Shown here: one piece after another, positions 1 through 7,984 of the stretch
Layout of the letters: the number at the start of each line of letters is the position of its first letter
How positions within the stretch are numbered: position 1 is the first letter of the stretch
Assembly (NCBI GenBank): GCA_040002995.1
Contig: JBDUDK010000076.1
Span: 1 to 33,949 of the forward strand
DNA length: 33,949 nt
Direction: 5' to 3'
Source: JBDUDK01 sp040002995
GTDB lineage: Bacteria; Actinomycetota; Acidimicrobiia; Acidimicrobiales; Ilumatobacteraceae
Position numbers and translations under genes: made by a program
The notes under the pieces: model-generated
Seen by the model: the letters and a program-made list of their open reading frames with translations, nothing else
Databases searched by the model: none
What the model was told of the DNA's origin: nothing

Positions 1-41
1 CGGTGCGGGCGGGCCGCAGAAAAGGGTGCAGGCTGTAGTCC

Positions 42-572
42 ATGCCTGACGAAACACCGCAGACCCTGGTCGGGATTGCGTTCAGCGACAGCCTCCGCGC
101 CCAGGAGTTCCTCACCGCCACGACCCGCCTCGCCGTCAACAAGCAGCTCGTGTTGCGTGACGCGGTCTTCATCGCGAAGACCGACGACGGCCACACCGTC
201 GTGCGCGAGACCATCGACCCGTCACCCGGACGTTCGGCGTTCACCGGCGCGATTTGGACCAGCCTGGTCGGCCTGCTGCTCGCCGGGCCGATCGGTTGGG
301 CAGCGGGCGCGGCCGTCGGCGCAGGAACAGGAGCCGTGACGGCCAAGGTGGTCGACCTAGGTATCCCCGATGAGTGGGTCGCGTGGTTCCGGGAAGCCGC
401 CCAACCGGGCACGACAATTCTCGCCCTCCTCGTGACCGACCTCAACCGCGAGGCCCTGCTCAAAGAACTCGAGCGGTTCGAGGGCGCCCACCTCGTGTAC
501 GCCAACCTCGACGAGGCCACCCTCGAGCGCGTTCGCACCGCCCTCGGCGAGGCCCACGACACGACGACCTGA
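42..572 (+). CDS. DUF1269-like membrane protein
   Basis: A 176-residue protein of unknown function. The N-terminal ~65 residues look like a small soluble alpha/beta domain. A Gly/Ala-rich hydrophobic hairpin follows at about residues 68-105 (GLLLAGPIGWAAGAAVGAG), and then a second soluble part containing the IPDEWVAWF and PGTTILALLV segments. This arrangement of a glycine-zipper-like membrane hairpin between two soluble halves is what I associate with the DUF1269 family, which has no established biochemical role. The start is the first ATG in the window. No good ribosome-binding site is visible, but a TGTAGT hexamer sits just upstream, so the transcript may be short-leadered. It lies alone before a diguanylate cyclase on the same strand, 58 bp apart, and co-transcription is possible but unproven. 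Confidence 0.75.
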   Translation: MPDETPQTLVGIAFSDSLRAQEFLTATTRLAVNKQLVLRDAVFIAKTDDGHTVVRETIDPSPGRSAFTGAIWTSLVGLLLAGPIGWAAGAAVGAGTGAVTAKVVDLGIPDEWVAWFREAAQPGTTILALLVTDLNREALLKELERFEGAHLVYANLDEATLERVRTALGEAHDTTT

Positions 573-620
573 CCAAACCGTTCCGGGGCTCACCCCTCGC
601 ACAGAACCCGCGCCTGCCGA

Positions 621-626
621 TAGATC
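621..626 (+). promoter_or_regulatory. Possible -10 hexamer of the diguanylate cyclase gene
   Basis: TAGATC lies four bases before the GTG start. If used as a -10 element, transcription would begin at or next to the start codon and give a leaderless mRNA, which is common in actinobacteria. No convincing -35 element is present, so this is tentative. Confidence 0.3.
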
Positions 627-630
627 TGTC

Positions 631-1740
631 GTGAAGCTCACGCCCGCGCGGAAGTACCAGAGCCCGGAGGTTCACGACGCGCAAGGGGCCGCGATCTCGA
701 CGAAGCGAGTTACCGAGTCGACGAACAGCTTCTGGCAGGCCATGTTTCGAGTCACGCTCGGGGTGTTCGTCGGGGAGAGCGTTGCGGTGGGCGTCTACGT
801 GTTCAACACACCGCACGGGCCGCATCGCCTCGCTCTCACCGTGGTCGCCGCCGTGAGTGTGTTCTCGGCAACCGTAAGCGTGCTGGTTGTTCCTTGGATC
901 TCCCGACAGCCGTGGCGCGAGCACTTCTCGCTGGCGTGGACGGTGCTCGCCGGCGTTGCGCTGACGGCCACCGTCTGGCTCGACGGTGGACTTGGAAGTC
1001 CGCTGCTGTTCATGATTTTGCTCCCCGTGGCGTACGCGGGCCTGGTGTTCCGGCCGGTCGCCACTGCGGTGTGCTCGGCGATCGCTTTGGCGGAACTGCT
1101 GACCATCGCTGTCACCGACTCGGCGGCCAGCCCGCAAGGCGGTCGACTCCTCATCGTCGCCTCCGTGACCGGCGGACTGGGGGTGCTGACATGGCTGTCG
1201 TCGCTGCAGCGCTCGCGCCTCGACGATCGGTTCGCCGCGCTGACCTCCGACCTCGAAGTGCTGGCCTCAACCGACCAGCTGACGGGTTGTCTTAACCGCC
1301 GAGCCTTCAATGACCGCCTGGCTGAGGAGATCGATCGAGCACTGCGGCAGGGGCTGCCGCTCTGCCTCATCGTTGCCGATCTCGACGACTTCAAGCAGGT
1401 GAACGACACCTACGGCCATCCGGCCGGCGATGTCGCGATCAAACTCGCTGGCGCGTCACTGCGGATGCGGGTACGTCGCTCAGACATCGTTGGTCGGATC
1501 GGCGGCGATGAATTCGCCGTGCTGCTGCCGGGCACGGCCGTCGACGACGCGGCGGTACTCGCAGCGCGCGTGTTCGAGCCGTACGAGGCCGGCATCGGTC
1601 GCATGACCTTCAGTGCCGGAGTGGCCCGCCTCAACATGAACGAGCCGACCGCGGAGTACCTCTTCCATGAAGCCGACCAGTCGATGTATCGCGTCAAGCG
1701 CTCGGGAGGCGAAGGCGTCGCCGTCGCCGTCGCCGTCTAG
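631..1740 (+). CDS. Membrane-bound diguanylate cyclase (GGDEF protein)
   Basis: Predicted to make cyclic di-GMP from two GTP at the membrane. The 369-residue protein has a short cytoplasmic N-terminus and about five or six hydrophobic segments between residues 38 and 192 that form a sensor of unrecognised type. A short linker leads to a GGDEF domain from about residue 212 to the end. The signature is a perfect GGDEF at 291-295. An RRSD at 282-285 lies exactly five residues before it, which is the position of the inhibitory I-site, so feedback inhibition by product is expected. No EAL or HD-GYP domain is attached. The start is GTG; a TAGATC hexamer ends four bases upstream, so the mRNA may be leaderless. 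The C-terminus ends in a Val/Ala run encoded by a short GCCGTC triplet-type repeat. It converges on the metallo-hydrolase gene with 15 bp between stops. Confidence 0.9.
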   Translation: MKLTPARKYQSPEVHDAQGAAISTKRVTESTNSFWQAMFRVTLGVFVGESVAVGVYVFNTPHGPHRLALTVVAAVSVFSATVSVLVVPWISRQPWREHFSLAWTVLAGVALTATVWLDGGLGSPLLFMILLPVAYAGLVFRPVATAVCSAIALAELLTIAVTDSAASPQGGRLLIVASVTGGLGVLTWLSSLQRSRLDDRFAALTSDLEVLASTDQLTGCLNRRAFNDRLAEEIDRALRQGLPLCLIVADLDDFKQVNDTYGHPAGDVAIKLAGASLRMRVRRSDIVGRIGGDEFAVLLPGTAVDDAAVLAARVFEPYEAGIGRMTFSAGVARLNMNEPTAEYLFHEADQSMYRVKRSGGEGVAVAVAV

Positions 1741-1755
1741 AACGGCTGGGGAGGC

Positions 1756-2538
1756 TCAGACAACGAACCGGCGTCGGCCCTCGGCACGAATCAGACGACC
1801 GAAGGTCATCTCGGGAAAGTGGGCGCCGGAGACGCGAACGTTCGTCCCCTCCAGCTCGCGCGCCAGTGCGTTACGCGTCCGCTTCGCCAGTACCGGATCG
1901 ACATCGAACAGTGCGGCCCACTCGTCGTCCTCGAGCTGTACCGGGCAGTGGACCACGTCGCCCAGGAACATCAGCCGGTCGCCGCCCGATGAGAGTACGA
2001 GCGTGGTGCTGCCCGGCGTGTGGCCCGGAGTGGCCATCGTGTCGAGGCCGGGGAGGATCGTCGTCTCGCCCTCCCACCGTTCGAAGCGCTCGATCGCCGG
2101 TACGAGCCGCTCTGACTCCGCGCCGGGATGCTGCACCATGAAGTGCTCCCAATCGGCTGGCGCGCACCGGTAGGTGGCGTTCGGGAACACGACCTCGCCG
2201 TTGGCCGACGCCCAGCCGACGTGATCGATGTGCAGGTGTGTGAAGACCAGATCGGTGACCTCATCGGGCGCGACGCCGAACCCCCGGAGGTTGTCGAGCA
2301 GCGCACCCGTCGTGATACCCATGAAGTCGCCCTGGCCGTAGCCGGCGTCGATCAGGACCGTCCGCCCGAGTCCACGGACGAGGAAGCCGCCCATGGTGAT
2401 CGGCAGCCGACCATCGGCATCGAGGAGATCTCGATGCATCGCCCACTGCTCGTCGGTGGACCCGACGAACGTACGCGTCGGCAGGAATCGCCCGACGCCG
2501 TCGACGACGTGGTCGACCCGGAAGTCATCAAGCTCCAA
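1756..2538 (-). CDS. MBL-fold metallo-hydrolase
   Basis: A member of the metallo-beta-lactamase fold superfamily, probably a dinuclear zinc hydrolase; the substrate is unknown, and lactonases are among its relatives. The metal site is clear: HLHIDH at about residues 101-106 (HxHxDH), then PGHTPGS near 160 with the third-position histidine, and LGDVVH near 182. There is no signal peptide, so it is cytoplasmic. The reading frame stays open upstream through the tRNA-Leu gene, but those codons belong to the tRNA. I therefore take a TTG at 2538, giving about 260 residues beginning ELDDFRVDHVVDG, which matches how family members normally begin. No Shine-Dalgarno is possible because the tRNA 3' end is only three bases away. 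The enzyme call is firm and the start is uncertain. Confidence 0.85.
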   Translation of the reverse strand: MELDDFRVDHVVDGVGRFLPTRTFVGSTDEQWAMHRDLLDADGRLPITMGGFLVRGLGRTVLIDAGYGQGDFMGITTGALLDNLRGFGVAPDEVTDLVFTHLHIDHVGWASANGEVVFPNATYRCAPADWEHFMVQHPGAESERLVPAIERFERWEGETTILPGLDTMATPGHTPGSTTLVLSSGGDRLMFLGDVVHCPVQLEDDEWAALFDVDPVLAKRTRNALARELEGTNVRVSGAHFPEMTFGRLIRAEGRRRFVV

Positions 2539-2541
2539 CAG

Positions 2542-2624
2542 TGGGCGAGGGGGGACTTGAACCCCCACGTCCTTACGGACACTGGCACCTGAAGCCAGCG
2601 CGTCTGCCATTCCGCCACTCGCCC
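2542..2624 (-). tRNA. leuT: tRNA-Leu(CAG)
   Basis: An 83-nt class II tRNA can be folded by eye. The acceptor stem is GGGCGAG pairing with CTCGCCC. The D arm is followed by an anticodon stem CTGGC/GCCAG with loop TTCAGGT (anticodon CAG, plus-strand 2589-2591). There is a long variable arm with GTCCGTAAGGAC, and a T arm with GGTTCAAGTCC. CCA is not encoded. The tRNA is divergent from fhaA; as I recall, M. tuberculosis also has a CAG leucine tRNA next to fhaA, so this neighbourhood appears conserved. The symbol follows that usage. Confidence 0.95.
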
Positions 2625-2681
2625 GAGTGGGCGCGGGCACGCTATCGCACGCCTGCGGACCCAAACCGAAGTAGCGGCCGC

Positions 2682-2687
2682 TAGCCT
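2682..2687 (+). promoter_or_regulatory. Possible -10 hexamer upstream of fhaA
   Basis: TAGCCT lies nine bases before the fhaA ATG in the 72-bp gap between tRNA-Leu and fhaA. Transcription from it would leave a leader of only a few bases. No clear -35 element is present. Confidence 0.3.
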
Positions 2688-2696
2688 CGCCGCGTC

Positions 2697-3356
2697 ATGG
2701 GATTGCAAGGGCTCGAGCGACGTCTGGAGCGTATGGTCGAGGGGGTGTTCGCCCGCGCTTTCCGCAGCAGTTTGCGCCCGATCGAACTCGGTCGCCGCCT
2801 CATCCGTGAGATCGACGATCACCGCACCGTCGACGTCAAAGGCAAGGTCATCGTGCCCAACTCGTTCGCGTTCACGCTGAGCGCCAACGACGCCGAGCAG
2901 TTCGCTGAGATCCGCGACGCGCTCGTCCGCGAGCTTGCCGATGCGGCCCGCGAGTACGCCCGCGACGAGGGGTACGGCTTCAAGGGACCGATCACGATCA
3001 CGATCGAGGCCGACCCCAATCTGAAGGTCGGGCGCTTCAACCTGACGAGCCGGATGCAGGAAGGCCCGCCCGGCACCAGCACCAGCGCGATCATCCTGGG
3101 TTCCGGCGAGCGCATGGCTCTCGGCAATCACACGCTGTCCATCGGGCGACTGCCGGAGTGCGATGTCACGTTCGCCGACTCCAATGTCAGTCGTCGCCAT
3201 GCGGAGCTGCGAGCCGTGGGCGGGGGCTACGTCATCATCGATCTCGGCTCGACGAACGGCACGAGGGTCAACGGTGTCGCGGTCCGTGAGCAACTCTTAC
3301 GCAACGGCGACGAGGTCTCAGTGGGGTCTTCGCGCTTCCGGTACGAGGCGTCGTAG
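2697..3356 (+). CDS. fhaA: FhaA: DUF3662 plus FHA domain protein
   Basis: A cytoplasmic phosphothreonine-reading adaptor. Residues 1 to about 115 form the DUF3662 domain, recognisable from GLQGLERRLERMVEG at the start. An FHA domain follows at about 135-215 with the expected GR, SRRHAEL and LGSTNGT motifs that bind phosphothreonine. In mycobacteria FhaA binds phosphorylated MviN/MurJ and is controlled by PknB; that role is inferred here from synteny. At 219 residues it is far shorter than the mycobacterial protein (over 500), because the long low-complexity linker between the two domains is reduced to about 20 residues. It is the first gene of the fhaA-fhaB-pstP-rodA-pbpA-pknB run and is divergent from tRNA-Leu. 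Confidence 0.95.
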   Translation: MGLQGLERRLERMVEGVFARAFRSSLRPIELGRRLIREIDDHRTVDVKGKVIVPNSFAFTLSANDAEQFAEIRDALVRELADAAREYARDEGYGFKGPITITIEADPNLKVGRFNLTSRMQEGPPGTSTSAIILGSGERMALGNHTLSIGRLPECDVTFADSNVSRRHAELRAVGGGYVIIDLGSTNGTRVNGVAVREQLLRNGDEVSVGSSRFRYEAS

Positions 3357-3363
3357 TCGTTCC

Positions 3364-3852
3364 ATGCCCGACGGGCTCCTCGGCATCCTCAAGCTGTGCC
3401 TCCTCGCTCTCCTCTACCTGTTCTTTCTTCGGGTCATGTGGGCGGTGTGGCGTGAGGTACGAGCCCCGGAAGCCGCTTCGTTGGATCTGACCACCATTGC
3501 CTCACCATTGCCACCACCCAAGCCTTCGCGACGTGAACGCCGTCGAGAGCGACGGGTGACAAAGGAGCACCGTCGTGAACTCCTTGTGGTCAGCGGTCCG
3601 GGTGCCGGCAAGGCGTTTGCGATCGACGGCGAGCTCACCATCGGGCGCTCGCCTGGCTGCACGATCAGGCTCGACGACACGTTCGTCTCGCAGTTGCACG
3701 CCCGCGTCTTCATCGACGGTGACATCGTTTGCGTCGACGACCTCGGTTCGACGAATGGCACGCTCGTCAACGGGAACACCGTCGTGAACGGCACCCCTTT
3801 GCACATGGGCGATGAGTTGCGCGTGGGCGAGACCACCATGGAGCTCCGATGA
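3364..3852 (+). CDS. fhaB: FhaB: membrane-anchored FHA protein
   Basis: A 162-residue protein with one N-terminal membrane helix at about residues 5-25 (LLGILKLCLLALLYLFFL). A basic linker follows (RRERRRERR near 60), and then an FHA domain from about 77 to the end with TIGRSPGC, SQLHARV and DLGSTNGT. The typical RH of the SxRH motif reads LH here, so the S-x2-H core is kept. In mycobacteria the counterpart (FipA/FhaB) links Ser/Thr kinase signalling to cell division proteins; that is known of the family and inferred here. I chose the ATG seven bases after the fhaA stop because it places the helix at the N-terminus; upstream in-frame codons overlap fhaA and make no sensible sequence. Its stop overlaps the pstP start as ATGA. 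Confidence 0.93.
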   Translation: MPDGLLGILKLCLLALLYLFFLRVMWAVWREVRAPEAASLDLTTIASPLPPPKPSRRERRRERRVTKEHRRELLVVSGPGAGKAFAIDGELTIGRSPGCTIRLDDTFVSQLHARVFIDGDIVCVDDLGSTNGTLVNGNTVVNGTPLHMGDELRVGETTMELR

Positions 3853-5174
3853 CCACCATTCGCTACGGCGCCGCCAGCGACGTCGGCATGGTGCGGCCAG
3901 CCAATCAGGACAGCTATCTCATCACGTCCTCGTCGTTCGCCGTGGCCGACGGGATGGGTGGTCACGCGGCGGGCGAGGTGGCGAGCCAGCTGGCGTTGGC
4001 CGCGTTTCGCGACGATCTACCCTCGGCGCCGAGTGAGGACGCCCTGCGCGGCGCCGTGAGCGCGGCGAACCGCGCGGTGTACGAGCGCTCGCTCGAATTT
4101 GTCGAGCTGCGCGGGATGGGCACCACCCTCGTCGGTCTCGCACTTTCCGCCGACCGCGCCCACGGGGTGCTCGTCAATGTCGGTGACTCGCGCGCCTACC
4201 GCTACCGAGACGGAACGCTCGAGCGGCTCTCCCGCGATCACACCTATGTCGCCGACCTTGTCTCGGCCGGTCAGCTCACCGAGGCCGAGGCGCGCACGCA
4301 CCCGCAGCGCCACATCGTGACGCGCGCCCTCGGCATCGAGCCTGGGGTGGAGATCGACACCTGGCTGATGGACCTCGTGATCGGTGACCGCTACCTGTTG
4401 TGCAGCGATGGACTCTTTGGTGAGGTGCCCGACTCGACGATCGCCTCGCTGCTCGCCGAGGTCGAAGATCCGCAACAAGTGGCCGATCTCCTGGTCGGTA
4501 CGGCCAACGCGATGGGCGGCCACGACAACGTGACCGTCATCGTTGTCGACATCGTGGAAGGCGAGGAGGCTGTGCCCCTCGGTACGCCGGTCGCGACGCC
4601 GGTCGATCCGATCGTCACAACCGTCGCGGACGAGCCGGCCCCGGCCGAAGTAAAGCCAGAGTCACCCGACGAGATCACCGTGATGGCGCCGAAGGTCGCC
4701 GCGCTTGTTGCGCCGGCGCCCGTCGTGCCCGTGTCACCGATTCGGCGCGCCGGGCCAAGGCGTCGGCGGCGGTTGGGCCGAAAAAGGTGGGTCGGCGCCC
4801 TCATGTTCGTGATCGCCGTGCTGGGCATTTTCGGGATCGCGATCGCGGCGATCACGTGGTACGGCCGCTCGACATTCTTCGTCGGCGTCCACGACGGCAA
4901 GGTGACGTTGTTCAGGGGGCGGCCGGGCGGGGTGCTCTGGATCGAACCCACGATCGAAAAGACCTACGACGTGATCCGAGACGATCTCAGGCCGAGCGAT
5001 CGGGCGAGAGTCGACGCCGGAACCGACGTGCGCGACACGGCCGCCGGCGATCAGTACGTCCGCAACCTGCTCAACGCCGCCACCACGACGACCACCACTT
5101 CTCCCAGCACCAGCACTGCGCCAACTACTACGGCCGCGCCCGCCGCTACGGCTGTCCCGAGCAGCACGCCATGA
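3849..5174 (+). CDS. pstP: PP2C-family Ser/Thr protein phosphatase PstP
   Basis: The phosphatase that removes phosphate from PknB and its substrates. The PP2C catalytic domain fills residues 1 to about 240, with metal-binding residues at NQD (D21), ADGMGG (D34, G35), SDG near 188 and GGHDNVT near 220. A Pro/Ala-rich linker follows, then a basic stretch (RRRRRLGRKR) and a single membrane helix at about 313-337. An extracytoplasmic segment of about 100 residues ends in a Thr/Ser/Pro-rich tail. The catalytic domain is therefore inside the cell and the tail outside, as in mycobacterial PstP. The gene overlaps fhaB and rodA by ATGA at both ends, implying coupled translation. The Thr-rich tail resembles the C-terminal tail of the PknB encoded downstream. 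Confidence 0.95.
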   Translation: MTTIRYGAASDVGMVRPANQDSYLITSSSFAVADGMGGHAAGEVASQLALAAFRDDLPSAPSEDALRGAVSAANRAVYERSLEFVELRGMGTTLVGLALSADRAHGVLVNVGDSRAYRYRDGTLERLSRDHTYVADLVSAGQLTEAEARTHPQRHIVTRALGIEPGVEIDTWLMDLVIGDRYLLCSDGLFGEVPDSTIASLLAEVEDPQQVADLLVGTANAMGGHDNVTVIVVDIVEGEEAVPLGTPVATPVDPIVTTVADEPAPAEVKPESPDEITVMAPKVAALVAPAPVVPVSPIRRAGPRRRRRLGRKRWVGALMFVIAVLGIFGIAIAAITWYGRSTFFVGVHDGKVTLFRGRPGGVLWIEPTIEKTYDVIRDDLRPSDRARVDAGTDVRDTAAGDQYVRNLLNAATTTTTTSPSTSTAPTTTAAPAATAVPSSTP

Positions 5175-6487
5175 TCACAACGCCGTTCGGTCGCCCGATC
5201 GCGCGCGCCCGGAGGTCGACTGAGCTCGGTCTCGTGCTTGTCGGTTTTGCCATCACGGCCGCGGCCTACACCCTCGGGGCCCTGGGGCGCACCGCGACGC
5301 TGCCGGCGAACATCTTCCCGTTCCTCGGCGTGGTGCTCGGTCTGTTGCTGGTGGCCCACATCGCCACCCGCATCCTGGCCCCCGGCGCCGATCCGATTCT
5401 GCTCCCGATGGCCGCGCTGCTCAACGGCATCGGCTACGTGTTCATCGCCCGCCTCGACAAGAAGCTCGCCGGCCTCCAAGCGACGTGGACGTTCATCGGG
5501 GTGGGGGCCTTCATCGCAACGCTCGCGCTGGTGCGGCGGGCGCGCGACCTGCGCCGTTTCACCTGGACCTTCGCCCTCGTCGGTCTCGGGCTACTCATGT
5601 TGCCGTTCGTGCCCCACCTCGGTCGCAGTGTCAACGCGTCGCGCATCTGGATCCGGTTCGGTGGCATCAACTTTCAACCCGGAGAGTTCGCCAAGCTGGC
5701 GTTGGCGCTCTTCTTTGCCGCCTATCTCGTCGACCGACGCGAGCTCCTCGCTATGGCTACGTGGAGGGTCGGCCCCTTCCGTCTGCCGCAGCCACGAGAC
5801 CTCGCTCCCGTACTGGTGGCGTGGGCGGTGTCGCTCGTCATCATGACCGGCCAGCGCGACCTCGGATCGTCGCTGTTGTTCTTCGCGCTGTTCGTCGTGA
5901 TGCTCTGGGTGGCGAGTGAGCGAGCGAGTTACCTCGGCATCGGAACGTTGCTGTTCGCGGGCGGCGCGTACGGCGCGTGGCGCATGTTCGACCACGTGAA
6001 GACGCGCGTCACCATCTGGCTCAATCCGTGGAAGACCGCGCAGACCAGCGGCTATCAAATCGTGCAGGGGGCCTACGCGCTCGCATGGGGCGGTATTACC
6101 GGCACAGGAATCGGTCTCGGTGACCCGGCTCGGGTGCCTGCGATTCCGACTGACTTCATCCTCGTGGCCATCGGGGAGGAGCTTGGGTTGCTCGGCACCA
6201 CCGCGGTGTTGGTCGCCTACCTCTTCATGGTGGGCTCCGGTCTGCGCATCGCTATCCGCGCCCAACACCCGTTCGAGAAGTTGCTCGCGGTCGGCCTCAC
6301 CACGATCTTGGGGGTGCAGGCGTTCGTAATCATCGGCGGCGTCACCCGCCTCGTGCCCCTTACGGGCGTCACCTTGCCATTCGTGTCGTACGGGGGATCG
6401 TCCCTCGTGGCGAACTACGTGCTCCTCGCGTTGTTGCTTCGGATCTCGCACGACGGCGCGGTCGAGGCCGGGGAGGTGTCCGGATGA
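5171..6487 (+). CDS. rodA: SEDS peptidoglycan glycosyltransferase RodA (FtsW/RodA/SpoVE)
   Basis: An integral membrane polymerase that extends glycan strands from lipid II. At 438 residues with about ten to twelve hydrophobic segments, it has the usual size and profile of the family. Family signatures include FQPGEFAKLAL near 177-187, GQRDLGSSLLFF near 232-243 carrying the conserved Asp of the catalytic region, AIGEELGLLG near 336 and VTLPFVSYGGSSLVANY near 398-414. The position directly before a class B PBP in a pknB locus argues for RodA rather than FtsW, though sequence alone does not exclude FtsW-like activity. The ATG at 5171 overlaps the pstP stop; the open frame extends further upstream, but that stretch lies inside pstP. 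The stop overlaps pbpA. Confidence 0.93.
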   Translation: MITTPFGRPIARARRSTELGLVLVGFAITAAAYTLGALGRTATLPANIFPFLGVVLGLLLVAHIATRILAPGADPILLPMAALLNGIGYVFIARLDKKLAGLQATWTFIGVGAFIATLALVRRARDLRRFTWTFALVGLGLLMLPFVPHLGRSVNASRIWIRFGGINFQPGEFAKLALALFFAAYLVDRRELLAMATWRVGPFRLPQPRDLAPVLVAWAVSLVIMTGQRDLGSSLLFFALFVVMLWVASERASYLGIGTLLFAGGAYGAWRMFDHVKTRVTIWLNPWKTAQTSGYQIVQGAYALAWGGITGTGIGLGDPARVPAIPTDFILVAIGEELGLLGTTAVLVAYLFMVGSGLRIAIRAQHPFEKLLAVGLTTILGVQAFVIIGGVTRLVPLTGVTLPFVSYGGSSLVANYVLLALLLRISHDGAVEAGEVSG

Positions 6488-7950
6488 ACCGCCAGATCCG
6501 CTGGTTGGCCGGCGGCCTCTCTTTGTGCTTCCTCGCCTTGTTCGTACAGCTCAACTGGCTGCAGGTCGTGAAGGCCGATGACTACAACAGCCGCCCGGAC
6601 AACAACCGCGCCGTCGTACGCGACTTCAGCCGCCCGCGGGGCACGATCGAGAGCGCCGACGGTGTGGTGGTGGCCGAATCCGTCGAGTCGAACGATCGGT
6701 TCCGCCTACAGCGTCAGTACCCAACCGGCGATCTCTTTGCCAACGTCGTGGGCACGTTCTCGTTCGTATACGGAAGCTCAGGGGCCGAGCATCTCGAGAA
6801 CGACGACCTCGCCGGACAGACCGACGCGTTGAAGGCCAACAGCCTCGCCGCCGCGCTTGGCGGCGGTAGTCGCCTCGTGGGCGACGTGACTCTCACCCTG
6901 CGCTCCGACCTTCAGCAAACGGCGAAGGATGCGTTGGGTGAGCGCGAGGGCTCGGTCGTAGCCATCGACCCGCGCACCGGCGCAGTATTGGCCATGTGGA
7001 GTTGGCCCTCCTTCGACCCCAATGTGCTGTCCTCTCACGACTTCGATGCCGCCCGCCAGGCGCGCGAGCTCCTTCTCGCCGATCCACGCAAGCCGCTACT
7101 CGCGAACGCGTACCAGGAGCGCTACTTCCCAGGATCGACATTCAAGATCGTCACGGCGACCGCGGGCCTCGACAGTGGCGCGGTGACAGCGAACACGCCG
7201 ATTTACGACGTCCGCACCGAGTACATCCCGCCGCTAACGACAAACCCGATCAAAAACTTTGGCGGAGCGGCATGCGGTGGCCCGCTCAACACCATCCTTC
7301 GCGTGTCGTGCAACACCGCTTTCGCGCAGATGGGCGTCGACCTCGGCGCCAAGACGATGGTCGACGCCGCCCAACGGTTCGGCTTCAACCAGACGGTGCC
7401 CACCGACCTGCCGTCCCCCGCACAATCGAACTTTCCGACCGAAAATGAGTTCGTGCAAGACACGCCCAAACTCGCGCAGACCGCGATCGGGCAGAACGAC
7501 GTTCAGGCGACGCCGCTCGAAATGGCGATGGTCGCCGGCGCGGTCGCGAACGAAGGAATCATCATGACGCCGCACGTCATCGCCGAGGTCCGCGACTCAA
7601 AGGGCAAGCTGCTGCGTCGTTTCAACCCCACGCCGTGGCTCACCGCCATGAAGCCCACGACGGCCACCACGTTGAAGGAGGCGATGATCGGCGTTGTTCG
7701 TAACGGCACCGCAACGAGACTGTCGATCGCGGGCGTCGTGGTGGCCGGCAAGACGGGAACCGCCCAGCTCGGCACCACGCCGCCGTCGTCACATGCCTGG
7801 GTGGTCGGCTTCGCCCCCGCCGACGATCCGGTGATCGCGGTGGCCGTATTGGTGAAGGCTCAACCGGGCGTCAGCGAGGTCACGGGGGGGGCGGTCGCGG
7901 CTCCGATCGCTCGCGAAGTGATCGTTAAAGCGCTGGCGGCGCACCCTTGA
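6484..7950 (+). CDS. pbpA: Class B penicillin-binding protein PbpA
   Basis: The transpeptidase partner of RodA, cross-linking peptidoglycan outside the membrane. A signal-anchor helix occupies about residues 8-28, followed by a dimerisation/pedestal region containing SRPRGTIESADG and then the penicillin-binding domain from about 155. All three active-site motifs are present: STFK (S218, K221), SCN (S275, N277) and KTGTAQ (423-428). At 488 residues it matches the length of mycobacterial PbpA, which is required for cell-division morphology and is a kinase-network target. It starts inside the rodA stop (ATGA), so polymerase and transpeptidase are translationally coupled. Next comes pknB, with only 34 bp between and no pknA gene. 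Confidence 0.95.
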   Translation: MNRQIRWLAGGLSLCFLALFVQLNWLQVVKADDYNSRPDNNRAVVRDFSRPRGTIESADGVVVAESVESNDRFRLQRQYPTGDLFANVVGTFSFVYGSSGAEHLENDDLAGQTDALKANSLAAALGGGSRLVGDVTLTLRSDLQQTAKDALGEREGSVVAIDPRTGAVLAMWSWPSFDPNVLSSHDFDAARQARELLLADPRKPLLANAYQERYFPGSTFKIVTATAGLDSGAVTANTPIYDVRTEYIPPLTTNPIKNFGGAACGGPLNTILRVSCNTAFAQMGVDLGAKTMVDAAQRFGFNQTVPTDLPSPAQSNFPTENEFVQDTPKLAQTAIGQNDVQATPLEMAMVAGAVANEGIIMTPHVIAEVRDSKGKLLRRFNPTPWLTAMKPTTATTLKEAMIGVVRNGTATRLSIAGVVVAGKTGTAQLGTTPPSSHAWVVGFAPADDPVIAVAVLVKAQPGVSEVTGGAVAAPIAREVIVKALAAHP

Positions 7951-7967
7951 ACCAGGTCCGCCCTAAG

Positions 7968-7973
7968 TAGGCT
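7968..7973 (+). promoter_or_regulatory. Possible -10 hexamer of pknB
   Basis: TAGGCT, overlapping a TAAGTA at 7964, lies eleven bases before the pknB ATG in the 34-bp gap after pbpA. It may give pknB its own short-leader transcript in addition to operon read-through. No -35 element stands out. Confidence 0.3.
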
Positions 7974-7984
7974 CGGCTCACGCT

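Noticed and set aside
1714..1737. GCCGTC repeat at the end of the diguanylate cyclase gene as a regulatory repeat
   Set aside because: It is a short in-frame codon repeat encoding Val/Ala at the C-terminus; nothing suggests more than slippage.
2539..2664. N-terminal extension of the metallo-hydrolase across the tRNA
   Set aside because: The 42 extra codons are the tRNA-Leu sequence itself and its flank, and do not resemble the family.
2500..2700. Integration site at the tRNA-Leu gene
   Set aside because: No integrase, no phage or plasmid genes, and no repeat of the tRNA 3' end was found in the window.
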